Source: Campylobacter concisus
GTDB taxonomy: Bacteria; Campylobacterota; Campylobacteria; Campylobacterales; Campylobacteraceae
NCBI RefSeq assembly: GCF_002913715.1
Contig: NZ_PPCE01000009.1
Location: 620,001 to 684,000, forward strand
Direction: 5' to 3'
DNA: 64,000 nucleotides
Every line of letters starts with the position of its first letter. Positions within the stretch are counted from its first letter, which is position 1. The notes below the pieces were generated by a model. The model did no database searches. It was not told where the DNA came from and saw only the letters and a program-made list of their open reading frames with translations. Positions 1 to 8,211 of the stretch are shown here, piece by piece. Both the position numbers and the translations under genes were made by a program.

Positions 1-752
1 ATTTTACTTATAGGCAGCTCATGGATATCGTTGCTATGGCAGCAAGCGATAATATCCCAAATCCTCCACATGCAGAAAACGCAAATTTTGATACAGATAT
101 TGAAAAAGTAAAAAGAGATCAAAACTATAATGCCTATAAAGAGGCTTTATCAAAGACAAAGGGTGCAGTAGAGACGACTTTAGATGATAAAGGTAGAATG
201 GTTTTAACCGATAAGACAAAATCAGTAACAAACATAGAAGTAACTATGCATGATGCAAAAAATAGCGATAAATTTGATGGCGATAGCACTGGTAGAGATA
301 CGGCTGGTAATGCTGGCCACCCTCAAGGAAAGGGTTCTGTCTTTAGCTTTAATGAAAATAATGCTTTAACTATTGATGAGCCAAGTACGAGCGTTTTTCA
401 AGACCTTGATAATATGATCGAAGCTGTTAGAAAGGGATATTATAGAGCTGATGCAAATAGTAATGACCCACGAAATACCGGCATGCAAGGCGCATTACAA
501 AGGCTTGATCATTTAATAGATCATGCAAATAAAGAGCTTACAAAGATCGGCTCTCAATCAAGACTTTTAACAGCTACAAAAGAGCGAGCCGAAGTAATGA
601 AAGTGAATGTGCTAACTGTTAAAAATGATGTAATTGACGCAGACTATGCGGAGTCATATCTGAAATTTACGCAGCTTTCACTATCTTATCAAGCAACCCT
701 ACAAGCAAGTGCAAAGATAAATCAACTAAGCTTGCTAAATTATTTAAATTAA
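1..752 (+). CDS. flgL: Flagellar hook-associated protein 3 (FlgL), C-terminal part, 5' end outside window
   Basis: The reading frame is open from the first complete codon (position 3), so the gene begins upstream of the window; the ATG at 21 is internal. FlgL joins the hook to the flagellin filament outside the cell. The last 130 or so residues look like a flagellin-type D0/D1 C-terminus: amphipathic helices with a Gln/Ser/Leu heptad pattern (LSLSYQATLQASAKINQLSLLNYL) that packs into the filament core. The middle is more variable and polar. A T-tailed hairpin follows the stop. FlgL is favoured over flagellin because the C-terminus ends in NQLSLLNYLN rather than the LLR typical of flagellin, but the N-terminal half is not visible. 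Confidence 0.75.
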   Translation, partial: FTYRQLMDIVAMAASDNIPNPPHAENANFDTDIEKVKRDQNYNAYKEALSKTKGAVETTLDDKGRMVLTDKTKSVTNIEVTMHDAKNSDKFDGDSTGRDTAGNAGHPQGKGSVFSFNENNALTIDEPSTSVFQDLDNMIEAVRKGYYRADANSNDPRNTGMQGALQRLDHLIDHANKELTKIGSQSRLLTATKERAEVMKVNVLTVKNDVIDADYAESYLKFTQLSLSYQATLQASAKINQLSLLNYLN

Positions 753-757
753 AATTT

Positions 758-790
758 AAATCAGCAGGTCGCCCAGCTTGCTGATTTTTT
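758..790 (+). terminator. Rho-independent terminator after flgL
   Basis: AAATCAGCA (758-766) pairs with TGCTGATTT (779-787) around a 12-base loop and is followed by more T residues. It lies just after the flgL stop and before the promoter of ftsK, so it separates the two transcripts. Confidence 0.75.
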
Positions 791-810
791 AAAATTAAAC
801 TCAAGCGTGC

Positions 811-816
811 TATAAT
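811..816 (+). promoter_or_regulatory. Probable -10 box for ftsK
   Basis: A perfect TATAAT hexamer lies between the flgL terminator and an AAGGA ribosome-binding site (831-835). It would start a transcript near 823 and gives ftsK its own promoter. As is usual in Campylobacter, no clear -35 is needed or visible. Confidence 0.6.
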
Positions 817-841
817 AAGCCTTTTTTATAAAGGATCTAAA

Positions 842-2974
842 ATTTTACGACATATTTTATTTACAATTTTTGTTTGCATTTTTATATATTTTGGTATCGC
901 TACAGCTGCTCCAACTGCTGATTTTGTTGGCTTGCTTGGACAAAGCCTTGGTATTTTAAATATCAAATATTTTGGACTTATCGCGTATGTTTATCCATTT
1001 TTATTGATTATTTTGGGCTATTTTGTCTATAAAAATTTTAAGAAATTTGATTTTGATTTTGCTCAGTTTTTGGTAGGAATTTTTCTCTTTTTTATAGCTT
1101 TTTTAATGTTTCAAGCCTTGAGTGCTTCGAGCATAAATGGCGGTATAATTGGAAATTTTATAGTTAGTGCCTTAAAAGAGGTGATCGGCTCTATCGGCAC
1201 TGCGGTTGCTATACTTATGATGTTTATTATTTCACTTGGGCTTGCTTTTAGGGAAAATTTTATCATTGTTTTAAGAAAGGCTTTTGTAGATAAAGAGATA
1301 AAAGTCCATGAAGAGAGAAATTTAAAAGAGATAAAACAAAAGCAACTTCCAAAAATCGAACGCAAAAGACAAAAGAATAATGATGTAAAAGAAGAAGAGC
1401 TTATCGAAGCTCAGGTGCTAAATGATGATGAGCAGAATTTAGATGAAGAGCTAGAGCCTGAGTCAGAAAAAGAGAGCAGGGCCTCAACTATAAACGGAGT
1501 TGAAATTTTAAACGAAGTGGCTGAAAACAAGAAGTTGCTTGATCAAATAGAGCGAGGCAATGTCGAAAAGCCAAAGAATTTTGTCTTGCCACCGCTTAAA
1601 TTTTTAAACGATCCGCCAAAACGCTCGCACAGCGTAAATGAAACGGAAATCGATCAGCAAATTTCTAATTTGCTTGATAAACTCCGTAAGTTTAAAATAG
1701 ACGGCGATGTGGTTAGAACTTATACTGGGCCTATCGTCACGACATTTGAGTTTCGTCCAGCTCCACATATCAAGGTAAGTAAAATTTTAACACTTCAAGA
1801 TGACCTAGCGATGGCACTAAAGGCTCAAATGATCCGTATCCAAGCACCGATCCCTGGTAAAGATGTGGTAGGTATCGAGGTGCCAAATCAAAATTTAGAA
1901 ACTATATATCTAAAAGAAATTTTAGAGAGCGAAGTCTTTAAAAATGCAAGTAGTCCACTAACTATGGCACTTGGTAAAGATATCGTCGGTGCCCCTTTTG
2001 TGACTGACCTCAAAAAGCTCCCACATTTACTAATCGCTGGAACTACAGGATCTGGCAAGAGTGTCGGTATAAACGCGATGCTTTTAAGCTTGCTTTATAG
2101 AAATAGCCCGCAAACTTTGCGCCTAATGATGATAGATCCAAAAATGCTTGAATTTAGCATATATAACGACATTCCACATCTTCTAACTCCAGTTATCACA
2201 GAGGCCAAAAAGGCGATCATTGCACTTGCCAATATGGTCGCTGAGATGGAGCGAAGATATAAGATAATGAGCCAAACTCGTACAAAAAATATAGAGAGCT
2301 ACAACGAAAAGATGAAAGAGGAAGGTGGCGAGCAGTTCCCGTATATCGTTGTGATCATAGACGAGCTTGCTGATCTCATGATGACTAGTGGCAAGGATGT
2401 GGAGCTTTATATCGGCCGTCTAGCACAGATGGCAAGAGCTAGCGGCATACACTTGATAGTAGCAACTCAGCGCCCAAGTGTTGATGTCGTGACTGGCCTT
2501 ATAAAGGCAAATTTGCCAAGTAGGATAAGCTATAGGGTAGGGCAAAGGATAGATAGCAAAGTGATCCTTGATCAAATGGGAGCTGAGAGCTTGCTTGGAC
2601 GCGGAGATATGTTATTTACACCTCCAGGAAGCCCTGGTGTGATAAGACTTCACGCACCATTTGCTAGCGAAAAAGAGATAGAAACGGTTGTAAATTTCTT
2701 AAAAGAGCAACAAGATGTAGTTTATGATGAGAAATTTTTAATAGAAGAAGGCACAAGCGGAAGTGTGGCCGCTGGTACTCTAGGAGAAGATGAACTTGAC
2801 GAGCTTTACGAAGAGGCCAAAGAGATCATTTTAAGTGAGCAAAAAACGTCGATCAGTTATCTGCAAAGGCGCCTAAAGATAGGTTACAACAAAGCTGCAA
2901 ATATAATAGAGCAAATGGAAAAAATGGGCGTTTTAAGCCCAGTGAATGCAAAAGGACAAAGAGAAATTTTATAG
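842..2974 (+). CDS. ftsK: DNA translocase FtsK, probable ATT start
   Basis: FtsK is a septum-anchored ATPase that pumps the chromosome terminus into the daughter cells at division. The N-terminal part has several membrane helices, followed by an acidic, charged linker, then the motor with Walker A GTTGSGKSVGIN and Walker B VVIIDELADLM, and a C-terminal winged-helix gamma domain. The first ATG/GTG/TTG in frame is TTG at 932, but the frame is open upstream and encodes a clear hydrophobic helix (ILRHILFTIFVCIFIYFGI) that is needed as the first membrane segment. AAGGA at 831-835 sits 6 bases before an ATT codon at 842, so I place the start there, giving 710 residues. The motor assignment is certain; the start is inferred. 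Confidence 0.93.
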   Translation: MLRHILFTIFVCIFIYFGIATAAPTADFVGLLGQSLGILNIKYFGLIAYVYPFLLIILGYFVYKNFKKFDFDFAQFLVGIFLFFIAFLMFQALSASSINGGIIGNFIVSALKEVIGSIGTAVAILMMFIISLGLAFRENFIIVLRKAFVDKEIKVHEERNLKEIKQKQLPKIERKRQKNNDVKEEELIEAQVLNDDEQNLDEELEPESEKESRASTINGVEILNEVAENKKLLDQIERGNVEKPKNFVLPPLKFLNDPPKRSHSVNETEIDQQISNLLDKLRKFKIDGDVVRTYTGPIVTTFEFRPAPHIKVSKILTLQDDLAMALKAQMIRIQAPIPGKDVVGIEVPNQNLETIYLKEILESEVFKNASSPLTMALGKDIVGAPFVTDLKKLPHLLIAGTTGSGKSVGINAMLLSLLYRNSPQTLRLMMIDPKMLEFSIYNDIPHLLTPVITEAKKAIIALANMVAEMERRYKIMSQTRTKNIESYNEKMKEEGGEQFPYIVVIIDELADLMMTSGKDVELYIGRLAQMARASGIHLIVATQRPSVDVVTGLIKANLPSRISYRVGQRIDSKVILDQMGAESLLGRGDMLFTPPGSPGVIRLHAPFASEKEIETVVNFLKEQQDVVYDEKFLIEEGTSGSVAAGTLGEDELDELYEEAKEIILSEQKTSISYLQRRLKIGYNKAANIIEQMEKMGVLSPVNAKGQREIL

Positions 2975-3000
2975 CTAAAGTCATAAATTGCTTTAATTTT

Positions 3001-3026
3001 AGAATTTTAATTTTTATTAAAATTCT
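3001..3026 (+). terminator. AT-rich hairpin after ftsK
   Basis: AGAATTTTAA (3001-3010) and TTAAAATTCT (3017-3026) form a perfect 10-bp stem with a 6-base loop shortly after the ftsK stop. The stem is weak (two G:C pairs) and lacks a good U-tract, so termination is plausible but not certain. Confidence 0.4.
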
Positions 3027-3034
3027 AAAAAGTC

Positions 3035-3063
3035 TTGACAAAGCACATTAAAATCTATATAAT
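3035..3063 (+). promoter_or_regulatory. Consensus sigma-70 promoter of the tRNA pair
   Basis: TTGACA (3035-3040) and TATAAT (3058-3063) are both perfect matches, separated by 17 bases. The tRNA-Gln gene begins 18 bases after the -10 box. A full -35 element is unusual in Campylobacter promoters and fits a strong stable-RNA promoter. Confidence 0.85.
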
Positions 3064-3081
3064 TACAACTCTTAAAAACAT

Positions 3082-3156
3082 TGGGGTATCGCCAAGCGGT
3101 AAGGCAACTGGTTTTGGTCCAGTCATTCAGAGGTTCGAATCCTCTTACCCCATCCA
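3082..3156 (+). tRNA. tRNA-Gln (anticodon TTG)
   Basis: Acceptor stem TGGGGTA (3082-3088) pairs with TACCCCA (3146-3152), followed by discriminator T and an encoded CCA. The anticodon arm ACTGG/CCAGT encloses TTTTGGT, giving anticodon TTG (reads CAA/CAG). The T-arm contains the GGTTCGAAT loop sequence. It reads glutamine codons and is co-transcribed with the following tRNA. Confidence 0.95.
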
Positions 3157-3182
3157 CTTTTTAAATCCAAAATAATACTTAT

Positions 3183-3257
<75 letters not shown>

Positions 3258-3285
3258 AATGCCTCATATCTTTATCATCTAAAAA

Positions 3286-3727
3286 CTAAACGCCAACCCC
3301 TACACCATCACGTATATCATCAACATTGAGATGAACGTAGTGTAAGCTACTTTTGATATCTGTATGACCCATAAAAGCCATCAGTTTATGTGCATTAAAT
3401 CCCTTCAAACTCACTAACCTAGAAGCTACTGTATGGCGTAATACGTATAGTCCGTGAGTGTTGTTTTCTCCCTTATATCCTAGATGGTTTCTTACAGCCC
3501 ACCACATACGATTTGCTGTATCGTGGTTTAGATGAGTTATGGGGCACTTGTTTAAGGGTAGGTCTTTGCAGTTATCATAAGCCCCTTGAGATACCCAGTA
3601 GTAAGCCATACGAAGCACTTGGTCGTCTTTTGTTTCAGTAAAGAGTTTGCGAGCCTCTATTTTACTTACGCTCTTAGCTATTTCTAAGCGTTGTTTTATG
3701 GCTTTGAAGACTAGAATAGTTTTGTTT
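3286..3727 (-). pseudogene. Tyrosine recombinase (phage-type integrase), C-terminal remnant
   Basis: The frame reads from about 3727 to a stop at 3286 and encodes the C-terminal half of a site-specific tyrosine recombinase. Visible are the HxLRH-like catalytic box (GLYVLRHTVASRL), the GH box (LMAFMGHTDI) and the nucleophile Tyr (SSLHYVHL). The upstream part continues (KQRLEIAKSVSKIEARKLF) to a TAA without any start codon, and the first catalytic Arg region and core-binding domain are missing. It is therefore a 5'-truncated relic. Its position beside tRNA-fMet fits a lost integrated element. The GTG at 3618 could in principle start a short protein, but that would lack the first catalytic Arg. 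Confidence 0.85.
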
Positions 3728-3864
3728 TAATATGTAAAAAGAAAGATTAGTAAAAATAGGTTTCATAACTTTTAAATATAAAAAGAGAAATTCCCATCTA
3801 CTATATGTTTTATGGATTATTAGTATAAATTTAAAAATGCAGGAGGGGCGAATGCCCCTAATTA

Positions 3865-4167
3865 TTATTTTAAAGTTTGGATGTATTCAGCTACTGCTTT
3901 TGCATCTTCGTCGCTCATTGGAGTAGCGATTGGTTTCATCATAGCGCCAAGACCAAATTTATTTGCTCCTGTTTTATAACCCTTTAGTGCCTCTTCGATA
4001 GCTGCTGCATCAAGAGATGTTAAAGCTGGAACTTTATTATTAAACACTTTTTCAGCTTTTGCGCCATGACAGGCGATGCATTTTTTGTAGATAGCAGCAC
4101 CATCTGCAGCAAAGGCAGCAGTTGAAAGTAGAGCCGCAACGCTAGAAACAATTAGTAATTTTTTCAT
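3865..4167 (-). CDS. Periplasmic class I cytochrome c (c553 type)
   Basis: A small electron carrier in the periplasm. Residues 1-20 form a signal peptide ending AAFA, followed by the heme attachment motif CIACH at residues 30-34. A Met in the GLGAMMKPIATPM segment is the likely sixth heme ligand, and a C-terminal amphipathic helix (DAKAVAEYIQTLK) is typical. The length of 100 residues fits the c553 family, which passes electrons from the bc1 complex towards terminal oxidases or peroxidases in this group. It is a single gene with its own AAGGA ribosome-binding site on the minus strand and sits next to the integrase relic. The exact partner cannot be told from sequence. Confidence 0.88.
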   Translation of the reverse strand: MKKLLIVSSVAALLSTAAFAADGAAIYKKCIACHGAKAEKVFNNKVPALTSLDAAAIEEALKGYKTGANKFGLGAMMKPIATPMSDEDAKAVAEYIQTLK

Positions 4168-4247
4168 TTTTCATCCTTTGTAAAAAAAGTTTATGCATTA
4201 TAGTACAAAAAGGTAAATTCGCAAGAAGCTAGTTAAAATATTTTGGC

Positions 4248-4253
4248 TATAAT
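4248..4253 (+). promoter_or_regulatory. -10 box of the heptose operon
   Basis: TATAAT ends 6 bases before the ATG of gmhB at 4260. Transcription would therefore begin at or within a base or two of the start codon, leaving no room for a ribosome-binding site. Confidence 0.6.
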
Positions 4254-4259
4254 CACCAA

Positions 4260-4775
4260 ATGAATAAAAATGAGCCTATTAAAGCACTTTTTCTGGATAG
4301 AGACGGCGTAATAAACGAAGATGCTGGATATGTTTACGAGATAGAAGATTTTAAATTTATCGATGGCATTTTTGATGCGTTAAGAGAATTTGCTGGGGCT
4401 GGCTATAAGCTCTTTGTCGTGACAAATCAATCAGGCATCGGCAGGGGCTACTACACGCAGGAGCAGTTTGATGCTCTAAATAAATTTATGCTAGAAAGCT
4501 TTAAAAAAGAGCAAATTTTCATCACCAAAGTCTATTATTGTCCGCACGCTCCAGAACAAAAGTGTAGCTGCAGAAAGCCAAATCCAAAAATGATACTTGA
4601 CGCAAAAGATGAGTTTAACATTGACCTTGAAAACTCGCTCATGATAGGTGATAAGCCAAGCGACGTTGAGGCTGGCAAAAGAGCAGGTGTTGGTAGAAAT
4701 TTCTTGCTTGATGGCATAAATTTTAAAAATGTAAGAGATGTTTTAAATAAGCTAAAAAAGGAAAAATCACTATGA
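4260..4775 (+). CDS. gmhB: D-glycero-D-manno-heptose 1,7-bisphosphate phosphatase
   Basis: GmhB removes the 7-phosphate from heptose 1,7-bisphosphate in ADP-heptose synthesis. It is a HAD-family phosphatase: the nucleophile motif [10 protein letters not shown] is near residue 12, VVTNQSG is motif II, the zinc-binding Cys/His loop is [14 protein letters not shown], and [12 protein letters not shown] is motif IV. The length of 171 is normal. The only start that keeps the DxD motif is the ATG at 4260, which has no ribosome-binding site and falls at the predicted transcription start, so the mRNA may be leaderless. It overlaps hldD by 4 bases and opens the heptose operon. Confidence 0.95.
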   Translation: MNKNEPIKALFLDRDGVINEDAGYVYEIEDFKFIDGIFDALREFAGAGYKLFVVTNQSGIGRGYYTQEQFDALNKFMLESFKKEQIFITKVYYCPHAPEQKCSCRKPNPKMILDAKDEFNIDLENSLMIGDKPSDVEAGKRAGVGRNFLLDGINFKNVRDVLNKLKKEKSL

Positions 4776-5761
4776 ATTTAAATGGAAAAAAAATAGTTAT
4801 AACTGGCGGTGCTGGCTTTATCGGCTCAGCCTTGGCGCACTATTTTGATGAAAACTACAAAGATGCTCACGTGCTTGTCGTGGATAAATTTAGAAACGAC
4901 GAGACATTTAGCAATGGCAACCTAAAAAGCTTTGGCCATTTTAAAAATTTACTTGGCTTTAAGGGCGAAATTTACGCTGGCGATATCAACGACCCTAGCA
5001 CGCTTGAGAAGATAAAAAGCTTTCGCCCAGACGTCATCTACCACGAAGCAGCGATCTCAGATACGACCGTAAAAGAGCAAGACGAGCTAATAAAAACAAA
5101 TGTAAACGCCTTTGTAAATTTGCTTGATATCTGCGAGAGTTTGGGCGCAAAGATGATCTACGCTAGCTCAGGGGCGACTTACGGCAACGCAAAGAGCCCA
5201 CAAACCGTTGGCGAGTGCGAAGCACCAAATAACGTCTATGGCTTTAGTAAGCTAAGCATGGATAATATCAATAAAATTTACGCAAAGCGCGGCGTGAGCG
5301 TGGTTGGACTGAGGTATTTTAATGTCTTTGGCAAGGGCGAGTTTTTCAAAAACAAAACTGCCTCGATGGTGCTTCAGTTTGGCTTGCAAATTTTAGCTGG
5401 CAAGACCCCAAGACTCTTTGAGGGCAGCGACCAGATCAAACGTGACTTTGTTTACATAAAAGATATCATTGACGCAAACATAAAAGCACTTGATGCGCCA
5501 AGTGGCGTCTATAACGCAGCTACTGGCAAGGCTAGGAGCTTTCAAGATATCGCTGACATCTTGCAGCGAGAGATTGGCGTAAATTTAGGCAACGAATACA
5601 TCAAAAACCCATTTATCGGCTCATATCAGTTTCACACAGAGGCCGACGTAGCCCCAGCTCGCGAGGCATTTGGCTTTAGTGCGACTTGGAGTCTTGAAGA
5701 GGCGATAAAAGACTACTTGCCGGAGATAAAGAGAATTTATAAGGAAGAGCTAAATGGCTAA
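4772..5761 (+). CDS. hldD: ADP-L-glycero-D-manno-heptose 6-epimerase
   Basis: HldD (RfaD/WaaD) converts ADP-D,D-heptose into ADP-L,D-heptose, the donor for the lipooligosaccharide inner core. It is an extended short-chain dehydrogenase: the NADP-binding loop [13 protein letters not shown] is at residues 10-22, and the catalytic YGFSK (Tyr/Lys) is in the middle of the chain after ASSGATYG. The length of 329 is typical. It overlaps gmhB (ATGA-type) upstream and hldE by 8 bases downstream, so translation is probably coupled. The family assignment is firm. Confidence 0.95.
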   Translation: MNLNGKKIVITGGAGFIGSALAHYFDENYKDAHVLVVDKFRNDETFSNGNLKSFGHFKNLLGFKGEIYAGDINDPSTLEKIKSFRPDVIYHEAAISDTTVKEQDELIKTNVNAFVNLLDICESLGAKMIYASSGATYGNAKSPQTVGECEAPNNVYGFSKLSMDNINKIYAKRGVSVVGLRYFNVFGKGEFFKNKTASMVLQFGLQILAGKTPRLFEGSDQIKRDFVYIKDIIDANIKALDAPSGVYNAATGKARSFQDIADILQREIGVNLGNEYIKNPFIGSYQFHTEADVAPAREAFGFSATWSLEEAIKDYLPEIKRIYKEELNG

Positions 5762-7172
5762 GAGAGTTAAAATTTTAGTCGTCGGTGATCTTATGCTGGA
5801 CCACTATATCTGGGGTAGCTGCGACCGTATCTCGCCTGAAGCGCCAGTGCAGGTGGTAAAGATAAATAACGAAACCTACACGCTTGGTGGCGCTGGCAAC
5901 GTGGTGAGAAATTTACTCTCTCTTGGCGCAAATGTGAGCGTGGCTAGCGTCTTAGGAGATGATGAGGCTGGCAAAAAGATAAAAGAAAAGCTTGCTGAGC
6001 TAAATGTAAAAGATGAGCTCATCCTTACTGAAAAAGGGCGTGAAAGCTCGATAAAAAGCCGCATCATGGCATCGCACCAGCAAGTTGTTAGGATCGATAA
6101 AGAGAGCGTTGTCAAGATAAATTTAGAAGATGAGCTCGTCTCAAAAGTAAAAGAAAACCTTGCAAATTTCAAGGCCGTCTTACTAAGTGACTACGGCAAA
6201 GGCGTGCTTAGCGAAAAGGTCTGCCAAGCGATCATAAATGAGTGCGTGAGGCTAAAGATTCCAGTGCTTATCGATCCAAAGGGTAGCGACTACTCAAAAT
6301 ATAAAAATGCAACCCTTCTAACGCCAAATAAAAAAGAAGCGAGCGAGGCTACAAATTTAAAGATAAAAGACAAAGCCGAGCTTGAAAAGGCGATAAAACA
6401 GCTAAAAGATGAGCTAAATTTGACCTATTCGATCATCACGATCTCAGAAGAGGGCATCGCGCTATATGATGACAAGCTGCACATCTTTGCGGCCAAGGCA
6501 AAAGAGGTCTTTGATGTCACTGGCGCTGGAGATACGGTGCTAGCTACACTTGGCTACATGCTAGCAAACGGAGCTGACATAAAAGAGGCGATAAAGATAG
6601 CAAACCTCGCTGCAGCCGTCGTCGTGGCAAAGATAGGTAGCGCAACAGCAAGTTTTAGCGAGATCGAGCAGCTGCTAAATAGCTCGTTTGGGGCAAATTT
6701 CGAGCATAAGTTTAAAAGCGTTGAGGAGCTAGAAGAAATTTTGAGCCAAAAGGACAAAAAAAAGGTCGTTTTCACAAATGGCTGCTTTGATATCTTGCAC
6801 GCTGGACACGTAAAATACCTAGCGCGCGCAAGAGAGCTTGGCGATCTTTTGGTTGTTGGGCTAAACTCGGACGCTTCAGTTAAGAGGCTAAAAGGCGAAA
6901 CAAGGCCTATAAACTCGCAAGATGACAGAGCCTGCGTGCTAAGTGGGCTTGGATTTGTTGATTATGTCGTGATTTTTGATGAGGATACGCCATTAAATTT
7001 GATAATAAAGATAAAGCCTGACGTGCTTGTAAAAGGGGCTGACTATAAAGGCAAAGAGGTCGTTGGCAGCGAGATCGTAAAAGAGGTCAGGCTGATCGAC
7101 TTTGTCGAGGGCAAAAGCACAACAGGGATAATAAAAAGGATAAAAGATGCTAAGAACGATGATAAAAAATGA
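5754..7172 (+). CDS. hldE: Bifunctional heptose 7-phosphate kinase / heptose 1-phosphate adenylyltransferase
   Basis: Two fused enzymes of the ADP-heptose pathway. Residues 1 to about 310 form a PfkB/ribokinase-type kinase (early [10 protein letters not shown]; catalytic [11 protein letters not shown]) that makes heptose 1,7-bisphosphate. Residues 340-472 form a nucleotidyltransferase with [19 protein letters not shown], the HxGH signature, that adds AMP to heptose 1-phosphate. The length of 472 matches full bifunctional HldE. Its steps flank that of GmhB, and HldD acts afterwards, so one operon holds the whole route from sedoheptulose 7-phosphate together with gmhA. The end overlaps gmhA by 26 bases. 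Confidence 0.96.
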   Translation: MAKRVKILVVGDLMLDHYIWGSCDRISPEAPVQVVKINNETYTLGGAGNVVRNLLSLGANVSVASVLGDDEAGKKIKEKLAELNVKDELILTEKGRESSIKSRIMASHQQVVRIDKESVVKINLEDELVSKVKENLANFKAVLLSDYGKGVLSEKVCQAIINECVRLKIPVLIDPKGSDYSKYKNATLLTPNKKEASEATNLKIKDKAELEKAIKQLKDELNLTYSIITISEEGIALYDDKLHIFAAKAKEVFDVTGAGDTVLATLGYMLANGADIKEAIKIANLAAAVVVAKIGSATASFSEIEQLLNSSFGANFEHKFKSVEELEEILSQKDKKKVVFTNGCFDILHAGHVKYLARARELGDLLVVGLNSDASVKRLKGETRPINSQDDRACVLSGLGFVDYVVIFDEDTPLNLIIKIKPDVLVKGADYKGKEVVGSEIVKEVRLIDFVEGKSTTGIIKRIKDAKNDDKK

Positions 7173-7716
7173 GCTTGAGGCTCACCAAAAGACCTTTAGC
7201 GAGCATGTAAATTTACTTGACAGCTTAGAGCGTGCTTGCCAGATGGTGGCTGATACGCTAAAAAATGGCAAAAAGGTGCTCGTTTGCGGTAACGGCGGCT
7301 CTGCGGCGGACGCTCAGCACTTTGCAGCCGAGCTAACTGGCAGATATAAAAGCGAGCGCCAGCCACTACCAGGCATCGCGCTAACTACTGATACTTCGGC
7401 GCTTACGGCTATTGGCAACGACTACGGCTTTGACTATGTTTTTTCACGTCAGTTTGAGGCATTAGCTCAGCCAGGCGACTTGCTCGTGGCGATCTCAACG
7501 AGTGGCAACAGCAAAAACGTCCTTGAAGCTATAAAAAGTGCCAAGAAAATGGGCGCATCAGTGCTTGGACTTAGTGGTAAAGGCGGTGGCGCGATGAATG
7601 AAGGATGCGATCTAAATTTAGTCGTTAGCTCAAGCGATACAGCAAGAATTCAAGAGTCGCACATCTTTTTTATACACACGATCTGCCAAGCCGTAGATGA
7701 GGCTTTTAGGGGCTAA
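7147..7716 (+). CDS. gmhA: Sedoheptulose 7-phosphate isomerase
   Basis: GmhA isomerises sedoheptulose 7-phosphate to D-glycero-D-manno-heptose 7-phosphate, the first step towards ADP-heptose. It is a single SIS domain: the phosphosugar-binding [32 protein letters not shown], and the C-terminal [16 protein letters not shown] helix. An AAAAGG site precedes the ATG at 7147; a second ATG at 7159 is an alternative start. It overlaps both hldE and the following small gene, so it is the fourth pathway gene in one transcript. Confidence 0.95.
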   Translation: MLRTMIKNELEAHQKTFSEHVNLLDSLERACQMVADTLKNGKKVLVCGNGGSAADAQHFAAELTGRYKSERQPLPGIALTTDTSALTAIGNDYGFDYVFSRQFEALAQPGDLLVAISTSGNSKNVLEAIKSAKKMGASVLGLSGKGGGAMNEGCDLNLVVSSSDTARIQESHIFFIHTICQAVDEAFRG

Positions 7717-7717
7717 A

Positions 7718-8113
7718 ATGCAAGAAGCGATGGATAAATTTTTAAGTGATCCTAGCCAGCAAAATGAGATAAATTTGATATCGGCTTTAAAAAAGGCTAC
7801 TTTTTTTGCTCCGGTGCTTTTAAATCAAGCGCTTGCAAAGCCTAATGGTGGCGTAGTTTATGAGGAGGAGGGCTCAAATATTAAATTTATCCTACTTGAA
7901 GATGAGGGCGAGAAGCTTAGCTATTTTCCGGCATTTACGAGCAAAGAGGCGATGAAGCTTTGGCGAAACGACAGCGAGCAAGAAAGCATTGAGATAGGGC
8001 TAAAGGAGTATCTTGCGATGCTAAAAGAGAGCAGCTACGCTGGAGTCGTGGTTGATGCTTTTAGCTATGATTTTATTCTTAAAAAAGAGCAGATAGCAAG
8101 AATTTTAGACTAA
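7718..8113 (+). CDS. SseB-like domain protein
   Basis: A 131-residue cytoplasmic protein resembling the N-terminal domain of SseB (enhanced serine sensitivity): the pattern FFAPVLLNQ, then a short strand region with KFILLEDEGEKLSYFPAFTSKEAMKLW, and a closing DAFSYDFILKKEQIARIL. The molecular role of this family is poorly known. The start at 7718 is chosen because AGGGG lies just upstream; an upstream ATG at 7697 would overlap gmhA more. It is at the end of the heptose operon, but nothing in the protein suggests a sugar function. Confidence 0.65.
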   Translation: MQEAMDKFLSDPSQQNEINLISALKKATFFAPVLLNQALAKPNGGVVYEEEGSNIKFILLEDEGEKLSYFPAFTSKEAMKLWRNDSEQESIEIGLKEYLAMLKESSYAGVVVDAFSYDFILKKEQIARILD

Positions 8114-8211
8114 AATTTTCATCGCACTATTGCCAAAGTCGCTGATTTACTATTTAGCAAGTTTTTATTAATTTTAAGCTAAAATCAGTCAAGCTAAATT
8201 TAAGGAAAAAA

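Noticed and set aside
932-2974. TTG at 932 as the ftsK start
   Set aside because: It has no ribosome-binding site at the right distance and would remove the first membrane helix, which is encoded just upstream behind AAGGA.
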